In this document: one piece after another, positions 62,660 through 64,000 of the stretch
Layout of the letters: every line of letters begins with the position of its first letter
How positions within the stretch are numbered: the first letter of the stretch is position 1
The notes under the pieces: model-generated
What the model was told of the DNA's origin: nothing
What the model saw: only the letters and a program-made list of their open reading frames with translations
The model's database searches: none
Position numbers and translations under genes: made by a program
From: Pedobacter cryoconitis
GTDB lineage: Bacteria > Bacteroidota > Bacteroidia > Sphingobacteriales > Sphingobacteriaceae
Direction: 5' to 3'
Length of the DNA: 64,000 bases
Assembly (NCBI RefSeq): GCF_014200595.1
Contig: NZ_JACHCG010000001.1
Span: forward strand, 3,162,001 to 3,226,000

Positions 62660-63439
62660 ATGACTTCACCCCTGGTATTATATACGGTAAATGATCGTAT
62701 TGCTACGATTTCACTGAACCGCCCCGATAAACGCAATGCTTTTAGTCCGGAACTGGTCAGTTCCCTAACGGAAACTTTGTTAAAGGCGTCTGATGATGAA
62801 GAAGTAAAAGTGATCATTTTAAAGGCCATTGGCCCTGTTTTCAGTGCTGGTGCTGACCTTGCTTACCTACAGCAATTACAAAACAACACTCATGAAGAGA
62901 ACGTTCAGGATAGCCAAAATCTGAAGACACTATTTACAACGATCTATTATTTACCCAAAGTGGTTATTGCGCAGGTTGAAGGACATGCTATTGCTGGCGG
63001 ATGTGGACTGGCAACGGTCTGTGACGTCATTTTCGCTGTTCCCGAGGCTGGTTTTGGCTATACAGAAGTAAAATTAGGCTTTGTTCCCGCAATTGTTTCG
63101 TGTTTTCTGATGCGTAAAACCAGTGAAACAATTGCCAAAAAGATACTGCTGACAGGCGATTTATTCTCCGCAGAACAAGCACTGGCCTATAATTTGATTA
63201 CTTATGTAACAAATAAGGATGAAATTAGTCAGAAGGTACAGGATTTTGCGCAAAAGCTTTGCAATGAAGCCTCCGGAAACGCCCTGATGGTAACTAAACA
63301 ACTCATTGGTCAGACAACTAATCCTGAACTGGAAAAGGCCCTGAATTTAGCAGTACAAATTAATGCCAGAGTCAGAGAGAGTGAAGACTTTAAAAAAGGA
63401 ATTGCTTCTTTTCTCAGCAAAGAAAAAATTAAATGGTAA
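62660..63439 (+). CDS. Enoyl-CoA hydratase/isomerase family protein
   Basis: This crotonase-fold protein of 259 aa has RPDKRNAFSPELVSSL, the oxyanion-hole segment FSAGADLAYL and the second oxyanion region AIAGGCGLATVCDV. A catalytic Glu lies in YTEVKLGFVP. The length is typical. It hydrates or isomerises an acyl-CoA, possibly in branched-chain amino acid or fatty acid breakdown; the pattern resembles the methylglutaconyl-CoA hydratase-like group. The partial gene at the window end follows it by 20 nt. Confidence 0.92.
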   Translation: MTSPLVLYTVNDRIATISLNRPDKRNAFSPELVSSLTETLLKASDDEEVKVIILKAIGPVFSAGADLAYLQQLQNNTHEENVQDSQNLKTLFTTIYYLPKVVIAQVEGHAIAGGCGLATVCDVIFAVPEAGFGYTEVKLGFVPAIVSCFLMRKTSETIAKKILLTGDLFSAEQALAYNLITYVTNKDEISQKVQDFAQKLCNEASGNALMVTKQLIGQTTNPELEKALNLAVQINARVRESEDFKKGIASFLSKEKIKW

Positions 63440-63459
63440 ACTATTAAAAACTAATAAAT

Positions 63460-64000
63460 ATGTTAAAGTCGATTAAAACAAGTGTACTAGCTGTCATATT
63501 AATCAGCACGGCTGTGATTGCACATGCACAGAAAAAAGTAAATGAAGGTACACTTACCTATGGTCTTACTTACGAGCTGACCGCAGAACAGCAGTCTATG
63601 GCTTCACAGCTACCTAAAGAGACTAAATTAAAATTCAACGGAAATCTGTTAAAAATAGAAATGCAGCAAGGACCTGCAAAAATTACAATTATCTCGGACG
63701 GAATTCAGAAAAACGGATTGGTATTGGTTGACGTTCCACCTATCCAAAAACAATATGCAGTAAAAACTACCAAAGAAGAAAGTGAGCAGACTATGGGTAA
63801 ACCTCCTGTTTTAAGTGATTTCAAAGCTACTGGTGAGAAATTAAAAATAGGAAACTATAACACAGAGAAATATACTTATAAAGACGATAAAGGTACTGCT
63901 TATGAACTTTGGGCAACAAATGATATTCAATTGCCAGAAGGAATCATTGGCGAAGAATTCAAAGCTTTAAAAGCTACACCTATCAAATTTACACGTGTAC
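63460..64000 (+). CDS. Secreted hypothetical protein, partial (runs off window end)
   Basis: From the ATG at 63460 the frame encodes a signal peptide (SVLAVILISTAVIAHAQ) and a beta-rich mature domain with EGTLTYGLTYELTAEQQSM, TKLKFNGNLLKIEMQQGPA and KYTYKDDKGTAYELWATNDI. This resembles DUF4412/GLPGLI-like envelope proteins of Bacteroidota, but I cannot confirm the family. At least 180 codons are present without a stop. It lies 20 nt after the enoyl-CoA hydratase gene. Confidence 0.7.
   Translation, partial: MLKSIKTSVLAVILISTAVIAHAQKKVNEGTLTYGLTYELTAEQQSMASQLPKETKLKFNGNLLKIEMQQGPAKITIISDGIQKNGLVLVDVPPIQKQYAVKTTKEESEQTMGKPPVLSDFKATGEKLKIGNYNTEKYTYKDDKGTAYELWATNDIQLPEGIIGEEFKALKATPIKFTRV

Noticed and set aside
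1..64000. Mobile element, prophage, CRISPR, rRNA or tRNA content
   Set aside because: No transposase, integrase, phage structural gene, regular spaced repeats or recognisable rRNA/tRNA was found. The only strong repeat structures are the 67-nt palindrome and the 30-bp coding repeat.

Overview
The window looks like a chromosomal segment of a Bacteroidota bacterium, most likely a Sphingobacteriaceae member close to Pedobacter. The evidence is a SusC/SusD pair under an ECF sigma/FecR switch, DUF5686 and DUF4369 proteins, many lipoprotein signals, low GC, few Shine-Dalgarno sequences and TAnnTTTG-like -7 elements. I see no rRNA, tRNA, CRISPR array, transposase, integrase or phage gene. The genus is inference from gene content; no search was run.

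Region 1 (1-12.7 kb) is a run of small regulator-enzyme modules, several divergent: AraC with a DHA2 efflux pump, HxlR with a quinone-oxidoreductase-like enzyme, DeoR with a HAD phosphatase, a MocR regulator facing a GNAT/peroxiredoxin pair, and a second HxlR with a VOC protein. A DUF5686 outer-membrane-type protein and a GNAT enzyme follow. Inverted repeats that could be operators lie in several of the shared promoter regions.

Region 2 (12.7-21.3 kb) is one leftward unit: ECF sigma, FecR anti-sigma, SusC, SusD, a secreted isoaspartyl peptidase and a secreted cyanophycinase, closed by a hairpin terminator. The two hydrolases are the two steps needed to take cyanophycin (multi-L-arginyl-poly-L-aspartate) to free Asp and Arg. 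I read the unit as a candidate cyanophycin or beta-aspartyl-peptide utilisation locus.

Region 3 (21.4-34.5 kb) holds an SDR, an acyltransferase, a LysR/alpha-beta-hydrolase pair, a decayed aminoglycoside-phosphotransferase-like pseudogene, an acyl-CoA synthetase, a class A beta-lactamase, a TetR-unknown-MFS series, lipoproteins and an M48 protease. Region 4 (34.6-46.9 kb) holds an RhtA-like exporter, a 67-nt perfect palindrome, a CzcCBA-type metal efflux operon with its own two-component system and a candidate regulatory box, a ClC channel, an RluA-type pseudouridine synthase and a PhoB-like regulator.

Region 5 (46.9-64 kb) mixes housekeeping genes (gatB, alaS) with a TlpA-like lipoprotein, a Gly/Asn-rich repeat protein, a Fur-family regulator with a His-rich Zn/Cd-type P-ATPase, a glycolipid-binding-family protein (PF06475), a MerR regulator, a helix-hairpin-helix/beta-barrel protein abutting comEC, two small unknown genes, an enoyl-CoA hydratase and a secreted protein cut by the window end. 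The best candidates for something not yet described are the sigma/FecR/SusCD/cyanophycinase locus and the HhH-barrel/ComEC pair.
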